The notes beneath the pieces were generated by a model, which worked only from the letters and a program-made list of their open reading frames with translations, was not told where the DNA came from and did not search any database. A DNA stretch of 39,797 nucleotides from contig CAIVDV010000046.1 in the NCBI GenBank assembly GCA_903904755.1, positions 1-39,797 on the forward strand, read 5' to 3'. Below are positions 1-7,896 of this stretch, one piece after another. This stretch comes from an uncultured Acidobacteriaceae bacterium. GTDB taxonomy: Bacteria > Acidobacteriota > Terriglobia > Terriglobales > Acidobacteriaceae. How positions within the stretch are numbered: the stretch's first letter is position 1; each line of letters starts with the position of its first letter. Made by a program: the position numbers and the translations under genes.

Positions 1-13
1 CCGAACCAAATGC

Positions 14-66
14 GGGGCATGGAAAAGTGGAAAGCAAAGAACGCTTACCACTTTTCCACGCCCCCG
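14..66. repeat. Long hairpin (inverted repeat)
   Basis: The 11-base arms at 20-30 (TGGAAAAGTGG) and 48-58 (CCACTTTTCCA) are perfect complements. After one A/A mismatch the stem continues inward with 32-35 (AAGC) against 43-46 (GCTT), leaving a 7-base loop. Outward, 14-18 (GGGGC) can pair with 60-64 (GCCCC) across one mismatch. No T-run follows on either strand, so it is not a standard terminator. It may be a processed RNA end or a small mobile repeat. The function is not known. Confidence 0.6.
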
Positions 67-451
67 ACTGCGGCTATCTGACTAACTCGGTAACTGCGCT
101 ACACTAACAATCTCGCTGGTACAAAAGATCGGGCAGGCCAAACCAACTCGATTCCACGCCAATTCCAACCGTGGTCGCGCCATCAATCTCGATGGACCTG
201 GGTATCACCGCTGCCGCTCATGGCTCACCCGGGCCCCTGCGGGGTGCGGCGCCGTGCACGATTTTCCCATAGCGATCAAGAAGGTCGAACCCTGCGCAGC
301 CGATCCGTCCATCTTCCTCGTACCATGGTGCGGGGGCCGGCTTTTTTCCAGGCCGCAGACGGTACTACGTCGCTTCGCCAAGGGCGAGCGCGTCTGGGGA
401 AGGTGCCAGTATGTGAGTTTGTTCGAAGAAGACTTTTCGCAGGAAGGGAAG
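67..451. other. Non-coding stretch downstream of tRNA-Phe, nothing recognised
   Basis: About 385 bases lie between the hairpin and the tRNA gene. Open frames here are short, proline/arginine-rich and resemble no protein family I know. I looked for 4.5S, 6S, RNase P and tmRNA signatures and saw none. Confidence 0.4.
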
Positions 452-526
452 TGGTGGCCAGAGACGGGATTGAACCGCCGACGCCGGCCTTTTCAGGGCC
501 GCGCTCTACCACTGAGCTATCTGGCC
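452..526 (-). tRNA. tRNA-Phe (GAA)
   Basis: Read on the minus strand, the sequence folds as a full cloverleaf. The acceptor stem is GGCCAGA/TCTGGCC, the D stem GCTC/GAGC, the anticodon stem CGGCC/GGCCG with loop CTGAAAA (anticodon GAA), and the T arm GGCGG-TTCAATC-CCGTC with one G-T pair. The discriminator base is A, and the 3' CCA is encoded at 452-454, giving 75 nt in total. A promoter lies 80 nt upstream. Confidence 0.96.
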
Positions 527-606
527 TCAGTGCATGATTCGGTTGTGTGGGACTCAGCGGATATCCACCAGGCGGCGGGAGAACTGCTTCTGTTACAACC
601 ATGAAC

Positions 607-635
607 AGTATAGCAAGAGGGAGCCGAGTCGCCAA
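607..635 (-). promoter_or_regulatory. Candidate sigma-70 promoter for tRNA-Phe
   Basis: On the minus strand, TTGGCG (630-635) and TATACT (607-612) are separated by 17 nt, a near-consensus -35/-10 pair. Transcription would start near 600, about 74 nt before the mature tRNA 5' end, leaving a short leader to be trimmed. Confidence 0.5.
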
Positions 636-682
636 ACTCCCCATGTGGAAGCTGCATCCACCCCCGCTGTCCGAGAGCATCC

Positions 683-1600
683 ATGACCCAAACCCCATCC
701 CGTCATCCCGTCCACTCCCCGCGCTGGCTCGCCCTGCTCGCTCTCGCCAGCCTCCTCGCTGCCCTCGCCATCGTCCGTGCAGAACTCCTTCCCGCCACCA
801 GCCCCGCCCGGCCCATGCCCCCGCTCCAGCACGCGGCAGTGCTTGCCGCCCTTCTTGCTCTCCTCGCAGCTCTTCGCTCTCCCCGCCTTCCCGCCGTCCG
901 CCCCGCCGTCTGGCGAACCCCCATCCTCCTCGGCGTCGGCTGGCTCGCCGCCCCGGCCATCGCCACCTCTCTCGCCACCACCGTCAGCCCATACTCCCGC
1001 ACCCTGCTCTTCATGCTCGCGCCTCTCTTCACCGCCGTCCTAGCCCCCTACCTCGGCAGCAGGGAAGCCGACACCCCTCCCCACGCCTGGCTTGCCTCCA
1101 TGGCCGCGGTCGCCGGGGCCTGGCTCGTCTTTCCCGCAGCCCTCCCCGCCTCCTGGCCAGCCGCCGCCGGCTGCCTCGTTCTCCTGTTCGCCACTATCGC
1201 TATCAGCGCTGCCAACGTCCTCGCCGCTGAGCCAGCCCTACCCCCCGTCCTCCCCGCCTCCGCCTCCGCCGCCCTCCTCCTCGCCCTCGCCAGTGCTCTC
1301 TGCGAGCACCTCACCCTCCCCCACCCCGCAGAACTCGCCACCCTGGCCCTCCTGGAAGCACCTCCCATCGCTCTCGCCTTCTGGCTTGCCCCCCGCCTCG
1401 GCCCCGTTGCCATCTCCGCCCGCGCCGTCCTCACCCCGCTCTTTGCGGTTCTCCTCGGCATTGCAGCCATGCAGCCTCAGCTCGACTGGCGTCAGCTCCT
1501 CGGCCTCGCCCTCATCCTCGCCGGCGCCCTTGCCCTGCTCGCCCGCCCCCACCCCGCCGCCCAACCCAGCTTTCTCCCCAATTCGCCACCGGCTCCATAA
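683..1600 (+). CDS. EamA/DMT-like membrane transporter
   Basis: This 305-residue protein is almost entirely hydrophobic, with about ten membrane segments separated by short loops. The spacing suggests two five-helix halves, as in the drug/metabolite transporter (EamA) superfamily. The C-terminal helix pair (QLLGLALILAGALALLARP) closely resembles the last EamA helix. The substrate cannot be told from sequence; the family exports metabolites, amino acids or drugs. The start is the ATG at 683, without a clear Shine-Dalgarno. A 76-nt gap separates it from the deaminase gene downstream on the same strand, so co-transcription is possible. Codons are strongly C-ending, as in the other left-side genes. 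Confidence 0.65.
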   Translation: MTQTPSRHPVHSPRWLALLALASLLAALAIVRAELLPATSPARPMPPLQHAAVLAALLALLAALRSPRLPAVRPAVWRTPILLGVGWLAAPAIATSLATTVSPYSRTLLFMLAPLFTAVLAPYLGSREADTPPHAWLASMAAVAGAWLVFPAALPASWPAAAGCLVLLFATIAISAANVLAAEPALPPVLPASASAALLLALASALCEHLTLPHPAELATLALLEAPPIALAFWLAPRLGPVAISARAVLTPLFAVLLGIAAMQPQLDWRQLLGLALILAGALALLARPHPAAQPSFLPNSPPAP

Positions 1601-1676
1601 CTCCCCTGCGGTAAACTTGCTTCAATCCAAACCGTTTTCGCGCCAGTCGCCCCGCCATCCTCTGAGAGGTTTTCCC

Positions 1677-3230
1677 ATGCGCCGTTCCGCACTCCTTCTC
1701 CTCTGCCTTCCGCTCTTCCTCATAGCCTGCAAACCCGGTGCCAACAGCCCCAATTCGCCCACCAATCGCACCGTCCGCGCCATGGAAATCGCGCGCTCTC
1801 AGGGCCCCCTCGCACTCCGCACCTTCCTCCTCGCCATGCCCAAGGGTGCCGATCTCCACGTCCACCTCAGCGGCGCGGTCTATGCGGAAAGCTTCCTTCG
1901 CGCCGCTGCGGAAGACGGTCTCTGCGTCGACCCCAAACTCCTCAAGTTCGTCAAACCCACCGGAAAATCCTGCGCCAAGGACCTCGTCGCCGCCGCTGAC
2001 GTCGTCAACCACGCGGAAAGCTCAGCCAATCAGGACCTCTACGACAAGCTCATTGACGCCTTCTCCATGCGCTCCTTCGTCCCCTATAACGAGTGGAGCG
2101 GCCACGACCAGTTCTTCGCCACCTTCGGCCGCTTCGGCGGAACCGACAAAAAACACACCGGCGAGTGGATTGACGAGGTCGTCTCCCGCGCCGCCCTCCA
2201 AAACGAGCAGTACATCGAGATTATGGACACCCCGCCCTTCGGTCACGCCGCCACCATCGCCCACCAGATAGGCTTTGACCCCAACCTCGCCCAGTTCCGT
2301 CAGAAACTCCTCGCCGCCGGCCTCGACCAGGAGGTTGATGCCGCCGCCGAACACATCCACTCCGCCCTCGCCACCCGCAATCAACTGGAGCATTGCGGCA
2401 CCCCCCAGGCCACCCCCGCCTGCCAGGTCCAGGTCCGCTTCATCTACCAGATCCTTCGCGGCTTCCCCAAAGAGCAGGTCTTTGCCCAAACCCTTCTAGG
2501 CTTTGAGGCCATCAGCAAGCTCCCCGAGTTCGTCGGCATCAACTTCGTCCAGCCGGAAGATGGACACATCTCCATGTCCGACTACACCCTCCAGATGCAG
2601 ATGCTCGACTACCTCCACAGCGTCTATCCCAACGTCCACATCTCGCTCCACGCTGGCGAGCTCGCCCCCGGCCTCGTCCCTCCCGACGGCCTCCGCTTCC
2701 ACATCCGCCAGGCCGTCGACCTCGGCCACGCCGAGCGCATCGGCCACGGCGTCGACGTGATGTATGAGGATGACGCCCCCGCACTTCTGAAGGAACTCGC
2801 AGCGAAACACGTCATGGTCGAAATCAACCTCACCTCCAACGAGGGCATCCTCGGCGTCGAGGGCGCAGACCACCCCCTCCCCTACTACCGCCGTGCCCAC
2901 GTGCCCGTTGCGCTCTCTACCGACGACGAAGGCGTCTCCCGCATCGACCTCACCCACGAGTACGTCAAGGCTGCAGAAGACTTCACCCTCGGCTACCTCG
3001 ACCTGAAGCAAATGGCCCGCACCGGCATGGAACACAACTTCCTCCCCGGCAAAAGCCTTTGGGCAAAGCCTGACGACTTTACCAAATACGACTCCGCTTG
3101 CCAGGACGCCCAGGCAATCCTCCCCTTGACCCCCTCCGCCACCTGCTTCGACTTCCTCAAATCCAACGAAAAAGCCGCCGCCCAATGGGAACAGGAACGC
3201 CGATTCCGCGCCTTCGAAGCCCGCTGGTAA
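1677..3230 (+). CDS. Lipoprotein adenosine deaminase family protein
   Basis: This 517-residue metal-dependent deaminase is predicted to hydrolyse adenosine (or a related purine nucleoside) to inosine and ammonia. Family signatures are present in order: the zinc motif HVH (H61, H63) in ADLHVHLSG, SLHAGE (H325, catalytic E328), IGHGVD (H357) and LSTDDEG (D416, D417). The N terminus is a lipoprotein signal, MRRSALLLLCLPLFLIAC, with the lipobox cysteine at C18, so the enzyme should sit in the periplasm anchored to a membrane. The frame is open far upstream to 1092, but the lipoprotein signal fixes the start at 1677. Length and export resemble the ADGF/secreted class rather than the roughly 340-residue cytosolic Add. 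A nucleoside-scavenging role is inferred. Confidence 0.88.
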   Translation: MRRSALLLLCLPLFLIACKPGANSPNSPTNRTVRAMEIARSQGPLALRTFLLAMPKGADLHVHLSGAVYAESFLRAAAEDGLCVDPKLLKFVKPTGKSCAKDLVAAADVVNHAESSANQDLYDKLIDAFSMRSFVPYNEWSGHDQFFATFGRFGGTDKKHTGEWIDEVVSRAALQNEQYIEIMDTPPFGHAATIAHQIGFDPNLAQFRQKLLAAGLDQEVDAAAEHIHSALATRNQLEHCGTPQATPACQVQVRFIYQILRGFPKEQVFAQTLLGFEAISKLPEFVGINFVQPEDGHISMSDYTLQMQMLDYLHSVYPNVHISLHAGELAPGLVPPDGLRFHIRQAVDLGHAERIGHGVDVMYEDDAPALLKELAAKHVMVEINLTSNEGILGVEGADHPLPYYRRAHVPVALSTDDEGVSRIDLTHEYVKAAEDFTLGYLDLKQMARTGMEHNFLPGKSLWAKPDDFTKYDSACQDAQAILPLTPSATCFDFLKSNEKAAAQWEQERRFRAFEARW

Positions 3231-3296
3231 CTTCGCAGCTACGTAGTCCATCCTGGCGCCTCGGCCCCAATCAATTACCCTCATCTAGTCACCACC

Positions 3297-4583
3297 ATGC
3301 GCATCGTTCTTTCCAACATCGGCACCATGGGCGACATCAACCCCCTCATCGCGCTCGCCCTCGAGCTCAAGCGCAGAGGCCACCAGCCCGTCCTCGCCGC
3401 ACCACCCGTATATCAGCCAAAAATCCAGCCCCTCGGCCTTGAATTCGCCCCCGTCCGCCCCGACATCGACCCCTCCAACACCGCCCTCGCCGCCATGATC
3501 TACGACGTCCGCAAGGGCACCGAGCGCGGCCTCCGCGAATTCCTCTTCCCCGTCCTCACAGACACCTACAACGACCTGCTCGCCGCCGCCACCCAGCCCG
3601 CCCGCGCCGATCTCCTCCTGCTCGGCGAACTCAACTACGCTGGCCCCATCGTCGCCGCCGTCACCGGAATCCCCTGGGCCAGCTACCTCCTCGCCCCCAT
3701 CAGCTTCTTCTCCGCCTACGATCCCCCCGTCCTGCCCATGTATCCCCGTCTCGCCCGCGCCGACCGCACCGTCCCCGGCATGGGCTACGTCATCAAGCGC
3801 CTCGCCCGCTTCATCAGCCGCAAGTGGCCCCAGCCCATCTACGATCTCCGCCACTCCCTCGGCCTCTCCCGCGGTCCCAATCCACTCTTTGACGGCAAAC
3901 ACTCCCCCAATCTCGTCCTCGCCCTCTTCTCCAGCCTCCTCGGCCAGCCCCAGCCTGACTGGCCCGCAAACACCCTCGTCACCGGCTTCTGCTACTACGA
4001 CGCCGACAAAGGCAACCCTCGCCTCCCGGACCACCTCGAGCAATTCCTCCAGGCCGGACCCCCGCCCATCGTCTTCACTCTCGGCTCCGCCGCCGTCATG
4101 GCCGCCGGTCATTTTTACGAGTACGGCGCCCGCGCTATCCAGCGCATGGGCCTCCGCGCCGTCCTCCTCATCGGCCCCGACGAGCGCAACCGTCCCAAAC
4201 ATCCGCTTCCAGACACCATCTGCGTCGCCGAGTACGCCCCCTACTCCGCCCTCTTCGCCCGCGCTGCCGCTGTCGTTCACCAGGGCGGCGTAGGCACCAC
4301 CGCCCAGTGCCTCCGCGCTGGCAAACCCATGCTCATCATGCCTTATAGCCACGACCAGCCAGACAACGCCCGCCGCATGATTCGCCTCAAGGTCGCCAAG
4401 GTCCTCCGCAAGCCCAAGTTCACCCCACGGCGTGTCGAGGCAGCACTCCGCGAACTCCTCGACAATCCCATCTACCTCCACCGCGCCCAGCAGGCCGCCC
4501 GTCGCATGGCAAAGGAAGACGGCGTGACCACCGCCTGCAACGCCCTCGAAGACCTCGTCCGCCGCCACACCCCTTCCGCCTGA
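3297..4583 (+). CDS. GT1-family glycosyltransferase
   Basis: This 428-residue protein has the two-Rossmann (GT-B) architecture of GT1 enzymes such as sterol/rhamnolipid/macrolide glycosyltransferases. The N terminus has the acceptor-domain start with a glycine-rich turn (RIVLSNIGTMGDINPLI). The C-terminal half carries the nucleotide-sugar signature HQGGVGTTAQ near residues 328-337, followed by the family's PMLIMPYSHDQPDNA segment. It should transfer a sugar from a nucleotide-sugar donor to a small hydrophobic acceptor. Neither donor nor acceptor can be named. The neighbouring deaminase and permease do not suggest a shared pathway. It lies 66 nt after the deaminase stop, with no strong ribosome-binding site. 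Confidence 0.85.
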   Translation: MRIVLSNIGTMGDINPLIALALELKRRGHQPVLAAPPVYQPKIQPLGLEFAPVRPDIDPSNTALAAMIYDVRKGTERGLREFLFPVLTDTYNDLLAAATQPARADLLLLGELNYAGPIVAAVTGIPWASYLLAPISFFSAYDPPVLPMYPRLARADRTVPGMGYVIKRLARFISRKWPQPIYDLRHSLGLSRGPNPLFDGKHSPNLVLALFSSLLGQPQPDWPANTLVTGFCYYDADKGNPRLPDHLEQFLQAGPPPIVFTLGSAAVMAAGHFYEYGARAIQRMGLRAVLLIGPDERNRPKHPLPDTICVAEYAPYSALFARAAAVVHQGGVGTTAQCLRAGKPMLIMPYSHDQPDNARRMIRLKVAKVLRKPKFTPRRVEAALRELLDNPIYLHRAQQAARRMAKEDGVTTACNALEDLVRRHTPSA

Positions 4584-4660
4584 GCCCGACGGCCTCTTCC
4601 AGCGCCCATCATCCTTTCGGACGATGCTTTCCCCCGCACCACCCACGTACCATTCCCTTC

Positions 4661-5974
4661 GTGTCCAACCAACCCAGACAGCTCGGCCTCCTGGCCGCCA
4701 TCGCCGTTGTAACCGGCGAATCCATAGCCCTTGGCATCTTCCTTACCCCCGCGGCCATGGCCCGCTCGCTCGGCTCCCCGCTGCTGGTCGCCGCCGTCTG
4801 GCTCGGCATGGCCGTCATGGCCCTCAGCGGCGCGCTCTGTTATTCCGAACTCGCCATCCGCTTTCCCGAAGACGGCGGAGAATACGTCTACCTCCGCTAC
4901 GGCTACGGCGAGCGCATCGCTTTCCTCTACGGCTGGATGAGCTCCATCGTCATGTACCCCGGAGTCGCTGCCGCCCTCGCCGTCGGCTCCGTCGCCTATG
5001 TAGCTCAGATCCTGCCCGCCAACTTCCCGACCCTTCAGGCCTTTCCCCCACTCCTTATCCTCGTCTTCGCCGCCATCAACCTCCTCGGCACCCGCATCGG
5101 TGGCACCGTTATGGGCCTGGTCAACGTGCTCAAGCTGGCCATTCTCTTCGCCCTGGTCGGCTGGGCTGCCCTCTCCGGCCACATGCACCTCAGCAACCTC
5201 CTCCCCCTCGCCACCCGCCGCGCCGGCTCCGATCCCATCTTCCCGGCCATTGCCGGCGGCGCCGTCAGCGCATTCTTCTCCTTCGGCGGCTGGTGGGAGG
5301 CCTCAAAAATCGCGGGCGAGGTCCGCAATCCCCGCCGCACCCTCCCCCTCGCCTTCCTTGGCGGTGTCACCCTTGTTACCCTCGTCTACCTCCTCATCAG
5401 CACCGCCTTCCTCGCCACCCTCCCCATCCAGAGCATCACTTCCAACACCGCCTTCGTCGCCCAGTTCGGTGCGGTTCTTTTCGGCTCGGCAGGTGCACGC
5501 GTACTTTCCGCCTGCGTCCTGGTCTGCGTCTGTGGCGGCATCGCCGCCCTTGCCATGGCCGCTCCCCGCGTCTGTTACGCTATGGCCCGCTCCGGCGCAT
5601 TCTTTCCCCTCTTCGCACGCCTCCATCCCCGCACCGGCGCCCCCGCCAACGCCATCCTTCTCCAAACCGGCCTGTCGCTCGCCGTCCTAATGCTCGGCGC
5701 CTTTGACCGCATGTTGTCCTACATCATCTTTTCCGCCGTGCTCTTCCTCGCCCTCGCCGCCTCCACCCTCTTCCGCACCCACCAGCCAGTCCGCGCCTGG
5801 TGGTTTCCCCTCGCTCCCATCGTCTTCATCGCCCTTTCCGTCGTTGTCGCGCTCCTCATCCTCATGCACGACCCACTCCCCGCCCTCGCAGGCGTAGCCA
5901 TCGTGCTCTGCGGACTTCCCCTCCGCCGTCTCTTCCCGAACTCCGCTCCCCCACTTTCCCAGGAAAGGAACTAG
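4661..5974 (+). CDS. APC-superfamily amino acid permease
   Basis: This 437-residue integral membrane protein has about twelve helices. Helix 1 carries the unwound substrate-binding motif TGESIALGIF, equivalent to the G-S-G-I-F motif of amino acid/polyamine/organocation permeases. It is followed by the conserved ELAIRFPEDGGEYVYLRYGYG segment after helix 2. The sequence GGWWEASKIAGEVRNPRRTLP is the usual APC/LAT cytoplasmic loop. It probably imports an amino acid by proton coupling or exchange. The start is GTG at 4661, because no in-frame ATG precedes helix 1 and helix 1 begins within ten residues. The next gene starts 4 nt after its stop, suggesting co-transcription with the AhpD-like pair. 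Confidence 0.85.
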   Translation: MSNQPRQLGLLAAIAVVTGESIALGIFLTPAAMARSLGSPLLVAAVWLGMAVMALSGALCYSELAIRFPEDGGEYVYLRYGYGERIAFLYGWMSSIVMYPGVAAALAVGSVAYVAQILPANFPTLQAFPPLLILVFAAINLLGTRIGGTVMGLVNVLKLAILFALVGWAALSGHMHLSNLLPLATRRAGSDPIFPAIAGGAVSAFFSFGGWWEASKIAGEVRNPRRTLPLAFLGGVTLVTLVYLLISTAFLATLPIQSITSNTAFVAQFGAVLFGSAGARVLSACVLVCVCGGIAALAMAAPRVCYAMARSGAFFPLFARLHPRTGAPANAILLQTGLSLAVLMLGAFDRMLSYIIFSAVLFLALAASTLFRTHQPVRAWWFPLAPIVFIALSVVVALLILMHDPLPALAGVAIVLCGLPLRRLFPNSAPPLSQERN

Positions 5975-5978
5975 CCCC

Positions 5979-6539
5979 ATGCCACACATCGCCCTCCCTG
6001 AAGGTCTCCAGGGCATCCGCAGCGCCATGGCTTTCCGGCCTGAAACTGCCGGCCCCCTCAACCAACTTGCTGAAATCCTCCTCCACGCTCCCAACTCCCT
6101 TGCCCCGGGCGAGCGCGAACTCATCGCCACCTACGTCTCCTACCTCAACGACTGCTACTTCTGCCAAACCGTCCACGGCGCCATCGCCTCCGCCCACCTC
6201 AACGACGACGAAGAACTCGTCCGCCGCGTCAAGGCCGACTTCCAGCACGCCGACATCTCCCCCAAGCTCAAAGCCCTCCTCGTCATTGCCTCCAAAGTCC
6301 AGAAAGGCGGCAAGCACGTTACCTCCGATGACGTAGCCGCCGCCCGCGCCCTCGGCGCAACCGACGTTGAAATCCACGACACCGTCCTCATCGCCGCTGC
6401 CTTCTGCATGTACAACCGCTACGTCGATGGCCTCGCCACATGGCAGCCCCAGGAGGAAGCTCTCTACCGCGAACGCGGAAAAAAGACCGCCCGCGAAGGC
6501 TACGTCACCATGAGCCAGGAATACCTTCCCCAGAAGTAA
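5979..6539 (+). CDS. AhpD-like / carboxymuconolactone decarboxylase family protein, copy 1
   Basis: This 186-residue protein belongs to the AhpD/CMD-like, peroxidase-related family. The redox motif CxxCxxxH is intact at C59, C62 and H66 (DCYFCQTVHG), preceded by the family's PGERELIATYVS helix. In AhpD such cysteines carry electrons to reduce peroxiredoxin; the exact partner here is unknown. The ATG lies 4 nt after the permease stop with a Shine-Dalgarno (AGGAAAGGA) inside the end of that gene, so translation is likely coupled. A close paralogue follows after 20 nt. Confidence 0.88.
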   Translation: MPHIALPEGLQGIRSAMAFRPETAGPLNQLAEILLHAPNSLAPGERELIATYVSYLNDCYFCQTVHGAIASAHLNDDEELVRRVKADFQHADISPKLKALLVIASKVQKGGKHVTSDDVAAARALGATDVEIHDTVLIAAAFCMYNRYVDGLATWQPQEEALYRERGKKTAREGYVTMSQEYLPQK

Positions 6540-6559
6540 GCCCCGCAAGGAGAAAGATC

Positions 6560-7117
6560 ATGCCCCACATCGACCTTCCCCACGGCCTCCCCGGCATCAG
6601 CGCCGGCTTCGCCTTCCGCCCTGAGACCGCCAAACCCATGCGCGATCTCGCTCACATCCTCCTCCACGAGCCCTCTTCCCTCACCCCCGGCGAGCGCGAA
6701 CTCATCGCCACCTACGTCTCCTCGCTCAACGACTGCTACTTCTGCCAAACCAGCCACGGTGCCGCAGCCGCCTGTCACCTCGGCGGTGGCGAAATCGTCC
6801 AGCAGATCAAATCCGACTTCCAATCAGCCCCCGTCTCAGCCAAGCTCAAGGCTCTGCTCGCCATCGCGGGCAAGGTTCAGCAAGGCGGCAAGCACGTGAC
6901 CGCCGCCGACGTGGCCGCCGCCAAATCCCTCGGCGCAACCGACATCGAGATCCACGACACCGTCCTCATCGCCGCCGCCTTCTGTATGTACAACCGCTAC
7001 GTCGATGGCCTCGATACCGTCCAGCCCCGCGGCGAAGGCATGTACGCTCAAATGGGCGAGCACCTCGCCCGCGAAGGTTACCGCACCCCCTCCACCCGGC
7101 CCCCAAACGCCGGCTGA
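6560..7117 (+). CDS. AhpD-like / carboxymuconolactone decarboxylase family protein, copy 2
   Basis: This 185-residue protein is a paralogue of the preceding gene, colinear from the MPHI-LP start to the end. It has the same CxxCxxxH motif at C59, C62 and H66 (DCYFCQTSHG) and the same helical core with KGG/QGGKHVT and IEIHDTVLIAAAFCMYNRY. The start at 6560 follows an AAGGAGA ribosome-binding site 8-9 nt upstream; the frame is open further upstream, but alignment with copy 1 supports this ATG. The two copies differ mostly in the region before H90 and at the C terminus. A hairpin 15 nt after the stop probably ends the transcript. The physiological partner is unknown; a role in peroxide defence is inference from family. 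Confidence 0.88.
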   Translation: MPHIDLPHGLPGISAGFAFRPETAKPMRDLAHILLHEPSSLTPGERELIATYVSSLNDCYFCQTSHGAAAACHLGGGEIVQQIKSDFQSAPVSAKLKALLAIAGKVQQGGKHVTAADVAAAKSLGATDIEIHDTVLIAAAFCMYNRYVDGLDTVQPRGEGMYAQMGEHLAREGYRTPSTRPPNAG

Positions 7118-7131
7118 GCCCAAACAGCAAA

Positions 7132-7159
7132 CGGCGGAAGGCCCCCAAGCCCTCCGCCG
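7132..7159 (+). terminator. Hairpin after the AhpD-like pair
   Basis: CGGCGGAAGG (7132-7141) pairs with CCCTCCGCCG (7150-7159) except for one A/C mismatch, with an 8-nt loop. It lies 15 nt after the copy 2 stop. The T-run is absent, so it may be a weak or Rho-assisted terminator or a 3'-end stabiliser. Confidence 0.45.
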
Positions 7160-7325
7160 CTACAAACTCTGCTCTTTGGGTGCTTCCGGGGCCGGCCACT
7201 CGTTTGGCCCCGCCGATTTCTTCTCTCTGCCCAGTCAAACACCCATCCCCGCATAAAGTTGCGGGGCAGGGAACTGGCCTTCATCCTCCCACCCAATCCG
7301 CACAAAAGCCCCCAGACGCAGCAAA

Positions 7326-7349
7326 AGGGCAGGGATTGCTCCCCGCCCT
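7326..7349 (-). terminator. Terminator of the cold-shock gene
   Basis: AGGGC-A-GGGA (7326-7335) pairs with TCCC-C-GCCCT (7340-7349) around the loop TTGC. Read on the minus strand it is followed by TTTGC, so the stem ends in four T's. It lies 66 nt past the cold-shock stop. The apical sequence GGGGAGCAATCCC recurs in the terminator at 26243-26280. Confidence 0.55.
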
Positions 7350-7414
7350 CTTTGTTTGTGCTTCCGGATTCTGCCAGAATCCGTGAAGTTCCCTTGACTG
7401 AAGCTCGGCGCTCT

Positions 7415-7615
7415 TTACAGAGGCTGAACGTCAGCGGCTTGCCAGCCCTTGGGGCCCTTCACAACGTTGAACTGCACGGCCTGACCCTCTTGCAAGCTCT
7501 TGAAGCCATTCGAGTTGATGGCAGAGTAGTGCACGAAAACGTCTTCGCCGTTCTGACGCGAGATGAAGCCGAAGCCCTTCGCGTCGTTAAACCATTTCAC
7601 AGTACCTTGTTCCAT
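7415..7615 (-). CDS. cspA: Cold-shock domain protein (CspA family)
   Basis: This 66-residue single cold-shock domain protein contains both RNA-binding motifs: RNP1 KGFGFI (residues 13-18) and RNP2 VFVHY (26-30). Length and the start [10 protein letters not shown] match the CspA family exactly. It binds single-stranded RNA/DNA as an RNA chaperone in the cytoplasm. It is the only minus-strand gene in the left half and is flanked by plus-strand genes. AGGA lies about 14 nt upstream of the ATG. The roughly 280 nt upstream to the decarboxylase gene leaves room for the long 5' UTR usual for such genes, but I could not define a promoter. Cold induction is not shown by sequence. Confidence 0.97.
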   Translation of the reverse strand: MEQGTVKWFNDAKGFGFISRQNGEDVFVHYSAINSNGFKSLQEGQAVQFNVVKGPKGWQAADVQPL

Positions 7616-7896
7616 TTTGTTTCGTATTTCCTAAACTTTGAATTGCGCTTGAGTGAAACGGAGCGACCACTGGCAGAATCTTGCTCGGGTTTGGGCGAGT
7701 ACTGCTCACGCCCATTTCGGTTCTTACGCTGGCCCTATGGTAGCACTGTTCCGCTCAGGGAGATACGAAATAATGCGACCCGCCTCCCAATCCCCTCTCC
7801 GCCAACTGATTGAAGCACTGAATTTTAGGCATTTTCTTCCCTTCACCAGTCCCATTTTGGGCTCCAACCGCCGGTATGCTAACGTGGTCTCTCGTG
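7616..7896. promoter_or_regulatory. Divergent intergenic region (cold-shock gene / decarboxylase)
   Basis: These 281 nt hold the start regions of two divergent genes. No convincing -35/-10 pair is visible; a TACCAT on the minus strand (7737-7742) is a weak -10 candidate for the cold-shock gene. No long hairpin or known riboswitch was recognised. Confidence 0.3.

Noticed and set aside
3285-4646. 453-codon minus-strand frame over the glycosyltransferase
   Set aside because: It mirrors the glycosyltransferase gene and is glycine/glutamate-rich, as expected from the complement of GCC/CTC codons.
4661-5974. Permease as an ethanolamine importer for EutBC
   Set aside because: It lies 23 kb from eutBC and is linked to the AhpD-like genes. 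Nothing in its sequence points to ethanolamine.
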